From NCBI RefSeq assembly GCF_900178525.1, contig NZ_FXDJ01000009.1:890263-954262 (forward strand): a stretch of DNA of 64,000 nt, read 5' to 3'. This DNA comes from Massilibacteroides vaginae. Its GTDB lineage: Bacteria; Bacteroidota; Bacteroidia; Bacteroidales; Tannerellaceae. Below the pieces are notes generated by a model. The model was not told the origin of the DNA. It saw only the letters and a program-made list of their open reading frames with translations, and made no database searches. The translations under genes were made by a program, and so were the position numbers. This document shows, piece after piece, positions 44,056 to 52,574 of this stretch; the first letter of the stretch is position 1; each line of letters begins with the position of its first letter.

Positions 44056-46974
44056 ATGAAACTTTCTCGCTTCTTAGTTGTAACAATAAATAACCATCCG
44101 GTTTTCGGACCATTACTGATCCCTTACTTCGCGTGTGAAACTTCACCCGGTGTGCTTCAGACGGAAGATAACGCCACAATCAAACAAAAAAAAGAGATCA
44201 CACTTAGTAGAGAAGAAAAGAAGATAATTTCGCTGGCTCAGTTTTATACCGAACGAAACCTCATGAAGGTTTATTCAAAAGAACATACGATTTCCGACTT
44301 TGTCAATAAGCTAAAACCTAAAACATTCAAAGAATCCATACGTCCGCATATCGAAAAAATCCACCTGCAGATCATCCCGTTGATCCGAAAAGCATCGGTT
44401 CCGGTTTATCTGAGGGATACCGGAGCCGATTTGTTGTATGAGCACCACCTTATTCATCTGCCCAAGGAAAACACGGAAGCGGTTTTCAGCTGTGAGTCAA
44501 CAGAACAACACTTTCGCTATGCGTTAGGATGTTATCAAAACGGTAAGCTTGTAACGCTTCAGCGTGTTAAACCTTATTTGGTATTAGCATCCGATCCGGC
44601 GGTATTGGTCATTGGCAAGGATATGCTGGTTTTTGACCGACTTCGTTCCAGATCAGTCTCTCCGTTTTTAGAAAAGACGTATGTGGAAGCTCCGGCTTCA
44701 GAAACAAACCGATATTTAGACAAGGTAGTACTGCCGTTGATGACTGATCATCCCATTAAGACGAAAGGAATTAACATCATAGAACGTCAGCCACAAAAGA
44801 CAGCCGAATTACTGCCTCTTACTTCACTTACGGATACACCGGAACTGAAGTTAACCTTCAAATATGACCAAACGGAATTCAATCCCGGACAAAAGGCAAA
44901 CCTCACCTACCCCCGATTGGAAAATACCCAGGAAGCAACTATTTCTTATTTCAGGAGAGATCCGGAATGGGAGAAACAACACATAGATTTTTTGTTGGCA
45001 AAAGGATTCCATCAGATATCAGACAGTCTTTTTCAAAACAAATCCTTCATCTCCGAATATGCGCTGGTGGATTGGATGAATCAGGAAAAAGAGGAGATAT
45101 TCCGCTTATTCTCTTGCAAAATACCGGAAGATCAATCTACTTATTTTATCGGAGATATCGAACTGAAACAAGATATGGGAGATCAAACCGATTGGTTTGA
45201 AGTGCGCATCAGGGTGCAAATCGGCGCGTACACCTTTCCTTTCATCGCCTTTAAGAAGAATATCATGACCGGAGACCGCCGCTTTCCCTTACCGGACGGA
45301 AGAATTGCCCTCTTGCCGGAAGAATGGTTTGATAAATACAGCAGTTTATTCGCTTTCGGAGAAGAGCAAAACGATCAAATCGTGGTAAAGAAAATGCATC
45401 ACAGCATAATCAACGATTTGAATGAAAAGGTTTTGAAGGTTGCTGAAATGGATTATTCTGAAAAAGAAATAATTCCGGTGCCTCCAAAAATCAAGGTTAC
45501 GCTGCGCCCTTATCAGCAAACCGGTTTTTCCTGGCTGGTTCATCTTGCCAAGAATCGTTTGGGCGGTTGTTTGGCCGACGACATGGGTTTGGGTAAAACG
45601 TTACAAACAATCACACTGCTGCAACATCTTTACGACCCGGATCCCTTTTTGCCGCAAAAAGAAAAAACAAGTTTGGTTGCTGATCAGGAAGGACAGTTGG
45701 CGTTGTTTGACGAAGTGAATTCGGATTGTGAAAGCATCGTCACGGAAGAGCCGATACATGCCAGTCTGATTGTTGTACCTACTTCCTTAGTAACGAATTG
45801 GAAAAGGGAGATCAGAAAATTCAGTTCGTTGCGCGTTTATGAATATTCGGGTGAACGCAGAACGCCAAATGCGAATCGTGCCTTCAAGCGTCATCACATT
45901 GTATTGGTTACTTACGGCTTATTACGCAGAGATATCGATCTGCTGGAGGAATACGCATTTAATTATGTTATTCTGGACGAAAGCCAATACATCAAGAATC
46001 CCGAATCTCAGACATACCATTCGGTTATGCGCTTAAAAAGCGAACATCGTTTAGCACTTACGGGTACGCCGATCGAGAATTCGCTGAAAGACCTTTGGGC
46101 GCAGTTTAATTTTATCAATCCCGGCTTGTTGGGCACAGCGTCTTTCTTTCGCAATCACTTTACAGTGCCGATCATGAAAACCGGTGATACGCGCATTCAA
46201 GACAAACTGTTGAGATTAATCTCCCCCTTTATCCTCAGACGCACCAAACAGCAGGTTGCACCGGAACTGCCTCCTCTGACCGAGAAAGTGATCTATTGCG
46301 AAATGACGCCGGAGCAAAAAGATATTTATAAGAAAGAAAAAAACAGCCTGAGGAATTCGCTGCTGAACGAATGGAGCAAGAATAAAATCATGGCCTTAAA
46401 CGGAATTATGCGCTTGCGTCAGTTAGCGAACCATCCGAGTCTGGTTTTACCGGATTACAAAGGCACTTCCGGCAAGATGGAACAAATTACGGAAGCCTAT
46501 GAAACACTATTAAGTGAAGGCCATAAGGTTTTGATTTTCTCCTCTTTCGTTACGCATCTCGAACTATTGGCCAAAGAGTTCGATCAACGGGGATGGAAAT
46601 ATGCCCTGCTGACAGGAGCTACCATAGACCGGGAAAAAGAGATCAACCGCTTTACACAAACAAAGTCGGTATCGGCCTTTCTTATTTCATTAAAAGCCGG
46701 AGGTGTAGGACTGAATTTAACGGAAGCCGACTATGTTTTCATTCTTGATCCGTGGTGGAATCCGGCAGCGGAAACACAAGCAGAAAGTCGCGCGCATCGC
46801 ATCGGACAAGGAAAGCAGGTTTTCGTGTATCGTTTTATTTCAGACCATACGATCGAAGAAAAAATACGTTCATTACAAGAACGGAAAAGCACTTTAGCCG
46901 AAACTTTCATCGCCGAAAACGATCCTTTGCAGAGCCTCACCGACCATGAATGGAAAGATTTGATCCGTGGGTAA
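44056..46974 (+). CDS. SNF2-family DEAD/DEAH box ATP-dependent helicase
   Basis: 972 residues. The C-terminal half is a SNF2 motor: DDMGLGKTLQTI (Walker A, near 506-517), LDESQYIKN (motif II as DESQ, near 640), LTGTPIENSLKDLW (motif III) and SLKAGGVGLNLTEADYVF with RAHRIGQ (motifs V/VI). The N-terminal 430 residues have no recognised domain and replace the SWIM zinc finger seen in many bacterial SNF2 proteins. Between motifs Ia and II there is an acidic insertion (TSLVADQEGQLALFDE). Such proteins translocate on dsDNA; the target here is unknown. It is a single-gene unit. Confidence 0.88.
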   Translation: MKLSRFLVVTINNHPVFGPLLIPYFACETSPGVLQTEDNATIKQKKEITLSREEKKIISLAQFYTERNLMKVYSKEHTISDFVNKLKPKTFKESIRPHIEKIHLQIIPLIRKASVPVYLRDTGADLLYEHHLIHLPKENTEAVFSCESTEQHFRYALGCYQNGKLVTLQRVKPYLVLASDPAVLVIGKDMLVFDRLRSRSVSPFLEKTYVEAPASETNRYLDKVVLPLMTDHPIKTKGINIIERQPQKTAELLPLTSLTDTPELKLTFKYDQTEFNPGQKANLTYPRLENTQEATISYFRRDPEWEKQHIDFLLAKGFHQISDSLFQNKSFISEYALVDWMNQEKEEIFRLFSCKIPEDQSTYFIGDIELKQDMGDQTDWFEVRIRVQIGAYTFPFIAFKKNIMTGDRRFPLPDGRIALLPEEWFDKYSSLFAFGEEQNDQIVVKKMHHSIINDLNEKVLKVAEMDYSEKEIIPVPPKIKVTLRPYQQTGFSWLVHLAKNRLGGCLADDMGLGKTLQTITLLQHLYDPDPFLPQKEKTSLVADQEGQLALFDEVNSDCESIVTEEPIHASLIVVPTSLVTNWKREIRKFSSLRVYEYSGERRTPNANRAFKRHHIVLVTYGLLRRDIDLLEEYAFNYVILDESQYIKNPESQTYHSVMRLKSEHRLALTGTPIENSLKDLWAQFNFINPGLLGTASFFRNHFTVPIMKTGDTRIQDKLLRLISPFILRRTKQQVAPELPPLTEKVIYCEMTPEQKDIYKKEKNSLRNSLLNEWSKNKIMALNGIMRLRQLANHPSLVLPDYKGTSGKMEQITEAYETLLSEGHKVLIFSSFVTHLELLAKEFDQRGWKYALLTGATIDREKEINRFTQTKSVSAFLISLKAGGVGLNLTEADYVFILDPWWNPAAETQAESRAHRIGQGKQVFVYRFISDHTIEEKIRSLQERKSTLAETFIAENDPLQSLTDHEWKDLIRG

Positions 46975-47078
46975 GTATGGCTCATACGGCATATAAATAG
47001 CTTTAAATTCTGCACTTTACCAAAAATTCGTTTACTTTGCATCCTTATTGATTTCATATTTTAAACTACTGCATTAAT

Positions 47079-48623
47079 ATGGCACAAGAAGATGTTTTTA
47101 AGAAGTTAGTCTCGCATTGCAAAGAGTATGGTTTTGTATTCCCTTCTTCGGAAATTTATGACGGCCTCGGGGCTGTTTACGATTACGGGCAATACGGCGT
47201 GGAGTTGAAAAACAATATAAAAAAATATTGGTGGGACAGCATGACGCTGCTTCATGAAAACGTAGTCGGGATCGACTCTGCTATCTTTATGCACCCTACC
47301 ATCTGGAAAGCATCGGGACACGTGGATGCGTTTAACGACCCGTTGATCGATAATAAAGATTCAAAAAAACGCTATCGCGCGGATGTATTGATCGAAGATC
47401 ATCTGGCTAAAATAGATGATAAGATAAACAAGGAAGTGGCTAAAGCCGCCAAAAGATTTGGCGATTCGTTTGACGAAGCTCAGTTTCGTGCCACTAACGC
47501 TCGTGTATTGGAAAACCAAGCTAAGCGTGACGAAATACACGCCCGGTTTGCCAAAGACCTGAACGACGCGAACTTTGAAGACTTGCGTCAGCTGATCTTA
47601 GACTGTGAAATCGCATGCCCAATCTCCGGAACACGTAACTGGACGGAAGTACGCCAGTTCAACCTTATGTTCTCTACCGAAATGGGTTCTACAGCCGAAG
47701 GAGCTTCTAAAATATACCTTCGCCCGGAAACCGCTCAGGGTATCTTTGTAAACTACCTGAACGTACAAAAAACAGGTCGCATGAAGATTCCTTTCGGTAT
47801 CGCTCAGATAGGAAAAGCATTCCGTAATGAAATCGTGGCCCGTCAGTTTGTATTCCGTATGCGCGAATTCGAACAAATGGAAATGCAATTCTTTGTTCGT
47901 CCGGGAGAGGAAATGGAATGGTTCAGACAATGGAAAAGCGCTCGTTTGAAATGGCATAAAGCACTCGGATTAGGCGACGAAAAATACCGCTACCACGATC
48001 ATGAAAAATTAGCTCACTACGCCAACGCCGCTACAGATATTGAATTCGAAATGCCATTCGGATTTAAAGAAGTAGAAGGTATCCACAGTCGTACGGACTT
48101 TGACCTGAGTCAGCATGAAAAATTCTCAGGAAAGAAACTGCAATATTTTGATCCGGAACTCAATAAAAGCTATACGCCATACGTAGTTGAAACCTCGATC
48201 GGTGTAGACCGTATGTTCCTTAGCGTAATGGCCGGTTCTTATTGCGAAGAAACTCTCGAAAACGGCGAAACTCGTGTTGTACTAAGATTACCTGCCGCAT
48301 TAGCTCCCGTTAAATTAGCGGTATTGCCTTTGGTAAAGAAAGACGGTCTGCCGGAAAAAGCAGAAGAAATAATTAACATGCTTCGTTTCGACTTCCGTTG
48401 CCAGTACGACGAGAAGGACTCTATTGGAAAGCGCTATCGTCGTCAGGATGCAATCGGTACTCCTTACTGCATCACGGTTGACCACGATACATTAAATGAC
48501 AATTGTGTTACCATCCGTTTCCGTGACACCATGGAACAGGAGCGTGTAAGCATTGACAAACTTCATGAAATCATTACTGAAAAAGTAAGCATGAAGTCAT
48601 TATTAAAAAAAATAATTGAATAA
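47079..48623 (+). CDS. glyQS: Glycyl-tRNA synthetase (homodimeric class II type)
   Basis: 514 residues. Class II motifs: YLRPETAQGIFVNY, with motif 2 in RNEIVARQFVFRMREFEQMEMQ (read in two halves) and motif 3 in GVDRMFLSVM. The C-terminal anticodon-binding domain starts near residue 400 (APVKLAVLPLVKK). It is the alpha2 form, distinct from the alpha/beta GlyQ/GlyS. It is followed two bases later by the FKBP gene. Confidence 0.95.
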   Translation: MAQEDVFKKLVSHCKEYGFVFPSSEIYDGLGAVYDYGQYGVELKNNIKKYWWDSMTLLHENVVGIDSAIFMHPTIWKASGHVDAFNDPLIDNKDSKKRYRADVLIEDHLAKIDDKINKEVAKAAKRFGDSFDEAQFRATNARVLENQAKRDEIHARFAKDLNDANFEDLRQLILDCEIACPISGTRNWTEVRQFNLMFSTEMGSTAEGASKIYLRPETAQGIFVNYLNVQKTGRMKIPFGIAQIGKAFRNEIVARQFVFRMREFEQMEMQFFVRPGEEMEWFRQWKSARLKWHKALGLGDEKYRYHDHEKLAHYANAATDIEFEMPFGFKEVEGIHSRTDFDLSQHEKFSGKKLQYFDPELNKSYTPYVVETSIGVDRMFLSVMAGSYCEETLENGETRVVLRLPAALAPVKLAVLPLVKKDGLPEKAEEIINMLRFDFRCQYDEKDSIGKRYRRQDAIGTPYCITVDHDTLNDNCVTIRFRDTMEQERVSIDKLHEIITEKVSMKSLLKKIIE

Positions 48624-48625
48624 TC

Positions 48626-49195
48626 ATGATGAAAAAGTATTTCTCTCTACTCCTAATCGCGCTATGCACAGGCTTTGTTCTTTCATCCTGTAGCAGTGAT
48701 GATGATGTAAAGATCTATATTGTTGATGACGCATGGCAGGCGGATAACGAGAAAGCCTTTAATGAAATTGCTAAAAATCCGGAATACAAGGAACTCAAAT
48801 CAGAATCCAACGTAGGCTCAATCTATTACAAGGTATTAGAACCTAAGACGTCTACTACCCCAACCAACGATTCGATTTTTTATACCAGCAAAGTAAAGGT
48901 ATATTATTTTGGTGTATCGATGGACGAAACAAGCCGTAAGATGGAATATGTATTCGATTCCTCATCAGCAGATCCGGTAACTCAAACTCCTGCTACTTTT
49001 ACGGTTAGCGGAGTTGTGGATGGATTTGGCACGGCATTGCAGAACATGCATCCCGGTGATCGTTGGGAAATCTGGATTCCATGGCAGTTAGGCTATGGCT
49101 CTACAGGAAACATTGTGTATAATCAGTCGGCTCGCCCTTGGGCATACTCCACGTTAAAGTTTGAAGTGGAGGTAGTTGAGATTGTTGAGCCCTAA
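48626..49195 (+). CDS. FKBP-type peptidyl-prolyl isomerase lipoprotein
   Basis: 189 residues. Lipobox LSSC (Cys22). The FKBP domain covers about 90-185: SKVKVYYFG, FTVSGVVDGFGTALQNMHPGDRWEIWIPWQLGYG read as two strands, and TLKFEVEVVEI. It is an envelope foldase. It begins two bases after the glycyl-tRNA synthetase stop, so the two are co-transcribed. This pairing is common in Bacteroidales. Confidence 0.88.
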   Translation: MMKKYFSLLLIALCTGFVLSSCSSDDDVKIYIVDDAWQADNEKAFNEIAKNPEYKELKSESNVGSIYYKVLEPKTSTTPTNDSIFYTSKVKVYYFGVSMDETSRKMEYVFDSSSADPVTQTPATFTVSGVVDGFGTALQNMHPGDRWEIWIPWQLGYGSTGNIVYNQSARPWAYSTLKFEVEVVEIVEP

Positions 49196-49278
49196 AACCG
49201 GGCTGTTACACCTTATAATTCCTGAACACAGCCGGCCTGATCAAGATATTATAAAAATCAACAACTAAAAACACTACG

Positions 49279-49301
49279 CAAAAACCCTCAATGCAGGTTT
49301 T
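49279..49301 (+). terminator. Hairpin after the glyQS-FKBP operon
   Basis: AAAAACC (49279-49285) pairs with GGTTTTT (49295-49301) around a 9-base loop, 84 bases past the FKBP stop. The T-run is part of the stem. Confidence 0.55.
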
Positions 49302-49490
49302 TCCAAATAGTGTAAAATTTGTTAAAAGAAAATAATTGCCGGAGTTTATATTGATTTTCTTCATATATTCGCAAAAGAAACAAAAGCGTTTCCGTTAAGG
49401 GTTAAGCTTTTAAATTTTTCTTATACAACCAAAATCTTAACTAAGTAGGAACGTGGACTATTCGCAGAGGGTTTTCCACGTTCTTTTTTT
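49302..49490 (+). ncRNA. Candidate small RNA ending in a strong terminator
   Basis: Between two terminators there is no open frame. At 49364-49371 TATATTCG (one mismatch to TAnnTTTG) could be a -7 box. The segment ends in GGAACGTGGA/TCCACGTTC (9-base perfect stem, 49449-49457 with 49475-49483) followed by seven or more T. A transcript of about 115 bases is predicted. It could also be a leader of something unseen. The family is not recognised. Confidence 0.35.
49449..49490 (+). terminator. Strong intrinsic terminator
   Basis: GAACGTGGA (49449-49457) pairs perfectly with TCCACGTTC (49475-49483), followed by a T-run to 49490. The first terminator at 49279-49301 already follows the FKBP gene, so this one implies a second transcript. 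Confidence 0.8.
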
Positions 49491-49510
49491 GTGCAATTTC
49501 CTCTTCTCCT

Positions 49511-49675
49511 CAGTCAGCAATCCAACCGTTTCGATCCCTGAAATCGGGGTCAAGTGGAAATCGGATTATAGAAGAACAATTTGATTACATATTACGGGAT
49601 TTAGGAGATTACTTCTGGGTAGTTTCAAATAAAAAATGGGGCCTCATCCATATCGACACACCGATAACGGATTAA
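49511..49675 (+). pseudogene. Fragment of a WG-repeat-like protein, N-terminus missing
   Basis: A frame without a start codon ends at 49675 and reads FDYILRDLGDYFWVVSNKKW then GLIHIDTPITD. FWVVSNKKWGLI has the rhythm of a WG (KWG) beta repeat. There is no upstream start, so it is a broken gene. It sits where chromosome-like sequence gives way to the AT-rich element, and may be a chromosomal gene cut by the insertion. Confidence 0.35.
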
Positions 49676-49723
49676 ACCGGCGAGATAGAGTAGAAATATC
49701 GTAATAAAAAGAGGATAATAAGA

Positions 49724-49746
49724 AAAGGCAGCTAAAAGCTGCCTTT
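49724..49746. terminator. Perfect hairpin at the element border
   Basis: AAAGGCAGCT (49724-49733) pairs with AGCTGCCTTT (49737-49746) around AAA. It is symmetric and can stop transcripts from either side. The stretch 49747-49928 holds no gene that I can support; an attachment site may be here. Confidence 0.75.
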
Positions 49747-49928
49747 CTTACTGTTGTCTCACCAGGATTCGCTTTCTATCTATGCACCAACATTTTATAA
49801 TATTTGGTATATATCTGGTAGAAAAAACAGTCAGTACACTAATAATTTTTAATCCTATTTTTTGAATCTATATATTTATTCATCATCGAGGGTGCTGTAA
49901 AACCCAAAAGCGTCTCAGCGGTGTCGAT

Positions 49929-49991
49929 TTAATCTGATTTTTCACCAGGTACTAATTGAATACAGTTCCTGTCCCTACAAGCACATTTCAT
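49929..49991 (-). CDS. Possible 20-residue cysteine-rich leader or tail peptide
   Basis: Begins with an ATG overlapping the stop of the repressor (ATGA) and reads MKCACRDRNCIQLVPGEKSD. Three cysteines in CACRDRNC could bind a metal. Translation coupling to the repressor would be expected from the overlap. It is short enough to be chance. Confidence 0.25.
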   Translation of the reverse strand: MKCACRDRNCIQLVPGEKSD

Positions 49992-50410
49992 GCACCGGCC
50001 ACAATATCTCCGCCCTGGCCTTTTAGATAATCAATTTCTTTAAGCAATTCAATCTTTTCATTTTGCGCCTGAACAAGCATTTCTTGTGTATTAGTCAGTT
50101 TTTCCAAAGTTTCAAGATATTTTGCCATATAGTCAATATTATCAATATCCTTCTCTTTTTTATTAATAGTTACTGCCGATTGACTTATGTTATCCTTTAG
50201 TATACTACCCTTACCTGTTAAAAGCCAAGATTCCGAATACAGGGGATATTTTTCAACCACAAGTTGAAGCCATTTAGATTGTATGTCCGTTCCATTATTA
50301 ATAGCTCGTGATAAGACCCCCTTACTCGCTCCAATAATGCGCTCTAAAGCAGTAATTGTAATTCCTTCATGCTTTGCAATTTGTTCTATTCTCTGCAGAA
50401 TTGTATCCAT
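49988..50410 (-). CDS. Phage-type helix-turn-helix repressor
   Basis: 140 residues from the ATG at 50410 (two in-frame ATGs at 50428 and 50431 and a GTG at 50458 are alternatives). Residues 1-45 are an HTH: ITALERIIGASKGVLSRAIN. Next comes a typical segment of Bacteroides phage-like repressors (KYPLYSESWLLTGKGSIL). The C-terminus is a coiled coil (EKLTNTQEMLVQAQNEKIEL). It is divergent from the small genes to its right, with symmetric sites between, so it probably controls the element's lysogeny-like or replication decision. Confidence 0.8.
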   Translation of the reverse strand: MDTILQRIEQIAKHEGITITALERIIGASKGVLSRAINNGTDIQSKWLQLVVEKYPLYSESWLLTGKGSILKDNISQSAVTINKKEKDIDNIDYMAKYLETLEKLTNTQEMLVQAQNEKIELLKEIDYLKGQGGDIVAGA

Positions 50411-50443
50411 TTGGTTGAAAATATTCATCATTAAATTTGGATA

Positions 50444-50516
50444 GATGAAAATTATCACCTATCATTGCACTGTATTTCTATTACATCTCCTTTTCATCTT
50501 GAAAAAATAGATGTAA
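50444..50516. promoter_or_regulatory. Operator candidates between the repressor and the rightward genes
   Basis: Two perfect inverted repeats of 8 bases interlock: GATGAAAA (50444-50451) with TTTTCATC (50491-50498), and TTACATCT (50481-50488) with AGATGTAA (50509-50516). The shared GATG/CATC half-sites suggest repeated binding of one dimeric regulator. Confidence 0.5.
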
Positions 50517-50566
50517 CCAACAAAGCTAATAAAATATCACTAAATCAAATTAATAATTATTCTATT

Positions 50567-50770
50567 ATGGCAATTTATAGACACCGAATACTCTACGAAA
50601 AGGGAGTTATAACAAAACTAGCATTCAAATTTTCCGTAAGTGAAGCAACCGTAAGGAATGCGTTACGCTATTCTACCGATAGCAAGCAGGCTAAAGATAT
50701 AAGGAGTGAAGCCTTAAAAAACTATGCTTGCCAACCTACCAAAATAAAGATTGAAGATGGAATACTATAA
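50567..50770 (+). CDS. Small helix-turn-helix protein
   Basis: 67 residues from the ATG at 50567 (the longer upstream frame lacks a fitting start). FSVSEATVRNALRYSTDSKQ is a plausible DNA-binding helix pair, and the protein opens with a basic stretch (IYRHRILYEKG). It is the first gene to the right of the operator region, in the position of a Cro or early regulator. The function is not known. Confidence 0.55.
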   Translation: MAIYRHRILYEKGVITKLAFKFSVSEATVRNALRYSTDSKQAKDIRSEALKNYACQPTKIKIEDGIL

Positions 50771-50781
50771 ATTATTTAGTT

Positions 50782-51027
50782 ATGGTAAAAAAAACATCTA
50801 CGAGCATTGGGTTGGATTATTTCAAAGATTATATATCCTACGAAGAAACACTAAAGGCACTTTGTATCAAAAAGCCAACACTTCAGGAACATATCAGAGA
50901 AGGTAAAAAATTCATTGAACCGGGTGATACGATCATCCTTCCAAACAGAAAGAGAGTATTCCTCCGCTCTGCTGTGCAGCGCGAAATAGCCAATGTATTA
51001 CACGAAAATGGAGTGCGCGAACTCTAA
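50782..51027 (+). CDS. Hypothetical small protein
   Basis: 81 residues, starting 11 bases after the previous stop. YEETLKALCIKKPTLQEHIR followed by EPGDTIILPNRKRVFLRSAV suggests a small DNA-binding or adaptor fold with a loop that ends in a phage-like FLRSAVQREIA. I do not recognise the family. Confidence 0.5.
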   Translation: MVKKTSTSIGLDYFKDYISYEETLKALCIKKPTLQEHIREGKKFIEPGDTIILPNRKRVFLRSAVQREIANVLHENGVREL

Positions 51028-51079
51028 AAAACAAAAATAAGTATCACGCTCTTTGAAATGTTTGAAGTGCTAAGTAATA

Positions 51080-51250
51080 ATGCACTATAATCTGGCGTCC
51101 CAATACGTCAGCCGAAATGGTTCCGACAAAGTAGGCTATTGGATTTCGTGTAAGCTGATTCTTGAAAAGTGTCATACAAGGACAAAGAGAATAACACGAA
51201 TTGAAAATAAATACAGATATGACGAAAATAATCTATTCGTAATGGGATAA
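51080..51250 (+). CDS. Hypothetical 56-residue protein
   Basis: ATG at 51080, stop at 51248-51250. The frame reads MHYNLASQYVSRNGSDKVGY, then WISCKLILEKCHTRTKRITR and a basic, aromatic end. A coherent mix of charged and aromatic residues and its place in a run of small same-strand genes support it. The family is unknown. Confidence 0.45.
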   Translation: MHYNLASQYVSRNGSDKVGYWISCKLILEKCHTRTKRITRIENKYRYDENNLFVMG

Positions 51251-51285
51251 TGCTGGCAGGGCCATTAATTTATACTTAACTGTAT

Positions 51286-51387
51286 ATGCAAAAGACATTA
51301 CGATATATCATATTGCCCGTCACGTCTCGATTCCGTGATACAATCCATAAACGGATTGGCGGGCTCAATGTAATAATGCAGAGTTAA
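51286..51387 (+). CDS. Possible 33-residue basic peptide
   Basis: ATG at 51286 to TAA at 51385-51387, reading MQKTLRYIILPVTSRFRDTI and then HKRIGGLNVIMQS. It is basic and hydrophobic. It lies between two other small frames; support is only by position and composition. Confidence 0.3.
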   Translation: MQKTLRYIILPVTSRFRDTIHKRIGGLNVIMQS

Positions 51388-51400
51388 TAATAAAACAGGT

Positions 51401-51586
51401 ATGTATAAGACAAACTTAATAACCGAACTGACGCTTGAATTAAGAGAGATGGAAAATATATCAGACGAAAAGATACGGGAGCTTCATGGTTGCTCAAAGA
51501 ATGATGCTGTATCAGGCATTAAGGCTTATATCAAATCTTATAAGAGTGAAAGAGCGCATTCTTTATGTCCCAACCAATGGGAGTAA
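51401..51586 (+). CDS. Hypothetical 61-residue protein
   Basis: 61 residues, ATG start, with an acidic helix (LTELREM-like, ELTLELREMENISDEKIREL) and a basic C-terminus. It is the last small gene before the iteron region. It is not recognised. Confidence 0.42.
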   Translation: MYKTNLITELTLELREMENISDEKIRELHGCSKNDAVSGIKAYIKSYKSERAHSLCPNQWE

Positions 51587-51749
51587 CGCCTCCGAATCCC
51601 GTACCATTATTCTTTTAAAATAGCAGAAAAAAAACACCGTGATTTTATACCTGAAAAATGAGCTTAAAAAGGGGTATAAAGAACTTAAGAAGTAAACGAG
51701 GTTAACTGACTGGTAATCAATAGGGGTCAGTTTACGGTTTATAAACTTT

Positions 51750-51771
51750 TAGTTTACGCATGCATAAACTA
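51750..51771. repeat. Inverted repeat at the left edge of the putative origin
   Basis: TAGTTTA (51750-51756) pairs with TAAACTA (51765-51771) around CGCATGCA, itself near-palindromic. It stands just before the iteron array. Confidence 0.5.
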
Positions 51772-51796
51772 TTTGTATATTTTTTCACCCCTTTTT

Positions 51797-51920
51797 ATAT
51801 ACTATTAGTCTATTTTTTGCACCTATTTTTTATACTATTAGTATACGGGAAATATACTATTAGTCTATTTTTTGTACCTATTTTTTATACTATTAGTATA
51901 CGGGAAATATACTATTAGTC
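51797..51920. repeat. Iteron array, putative replication origin
   Basis: A 55-base unit starts at 51797, 51852 and (partly) 51907. Within it TACTATTAGT occurs five times, starting at 51799, 51833, 51854, 51888 and 51909, with spacings 34, 21, 34 and 21. Two copies extend to the odd palindrome TATACTATTAGTATA (51831-51845, 51886-51900); the others are half-sites. The stretch is very AT-rich and ends 46 bases before the RepL-like gene. This is the layout of an iteron-controlled plasmid origin. The rest of 51587-51796 shows no gene. Confidence 0.8.
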
Positions 51921-51965
51921 TATTTTTTGTACCCTTTTCTTATACTGAACATAATAAAACAATAT

Positions 51966-52574
51966 ATGAAGAATATAAAATTTTCTGATTTTCCCAGTAA
52001 TAGCGAGAATCCATTTATGAACAAAGCAATTGAACAGATTGGCCAATCAACAGTCCGAAGATACCGATCATCAACAGGGACTTCGAAAAATGCTATTTTA
52101 CATGCTGTAGATACAAACACCGGTCAAATTGTAGGACATACTGCTTTTATAAGACAAATTGAAGTTGACGAACAGGAGTTTATAAAATTTTATCTGAAAG
52201 AATTTAAAGCGTTTTGTGGTTTATCTGAAAAAGCTATGAAAATATTCAATTATGTCTTGAAACAACTAAAACCTAATACAGATGAATTTTTATTCATCAT
52301 GCCAGACTGTATTAATGATACAGGTTATAAAACCAAAACATCCATTTATCAAGGATTGACCGAGTTAATTCAAGCAGAAGTAATAGCTAAAGGAAAAACA
52401 GATGTTCTTTATTACATTAATCCCAATATGATTTTTAATGGGAATAGACTAACATTTGCAAGGACTTACGTGAAGAAACAAAATGAAAAAGAGATATCAT
52501 TAAAGGATAAAAAAGAACTAGCAGATAAAGATCAGTTAAGTCTGAATCTTTTTGATGATAGTGAGGAGCCATGA
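51966..52574 (+). CDS. RepL-like replication initiator with winged-helix domain
   Basis: 202 residues from the ATG at 51966. A central winged helix (FCGLSEKAMKIFNYVLKQL, TKTSIYQGLTELIQAEVI) is followed by VLYYINPNMIFNGNRLTFAR, the motif shared by RepL-type plasmid replication proteins. The C-terminus is charged. It stands directly downstream of the iteron array, supporting a role as replication initiator binding those sites. Its stop overlaps the next start (ATGA). Confidence 0.7.
   Translation: MKNIKFSDFPSNSENPFMNKAIEQIGQSTVRRYRSSTGTSKNAILHAVDTNTGQIVGHTAFIRQIEVDEQEFIKFYLKEFKAFCGLSEKAMKIFNYVLKQLKPNTDEFLFIMPDCINDTGYKTKTSIYQGLTELIQAEVIAKGKTDVLYYINPNMIFNGNRLTFARTYVKKQNEKEISLKDKKELADKDQLSLNLFDDSEEP

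Noticed and set aside
51797-51920. CRISPR array
   Set aside because: The repeats are contiguous 55-base units with no unique spacers, and they stand next to a replication initiator.
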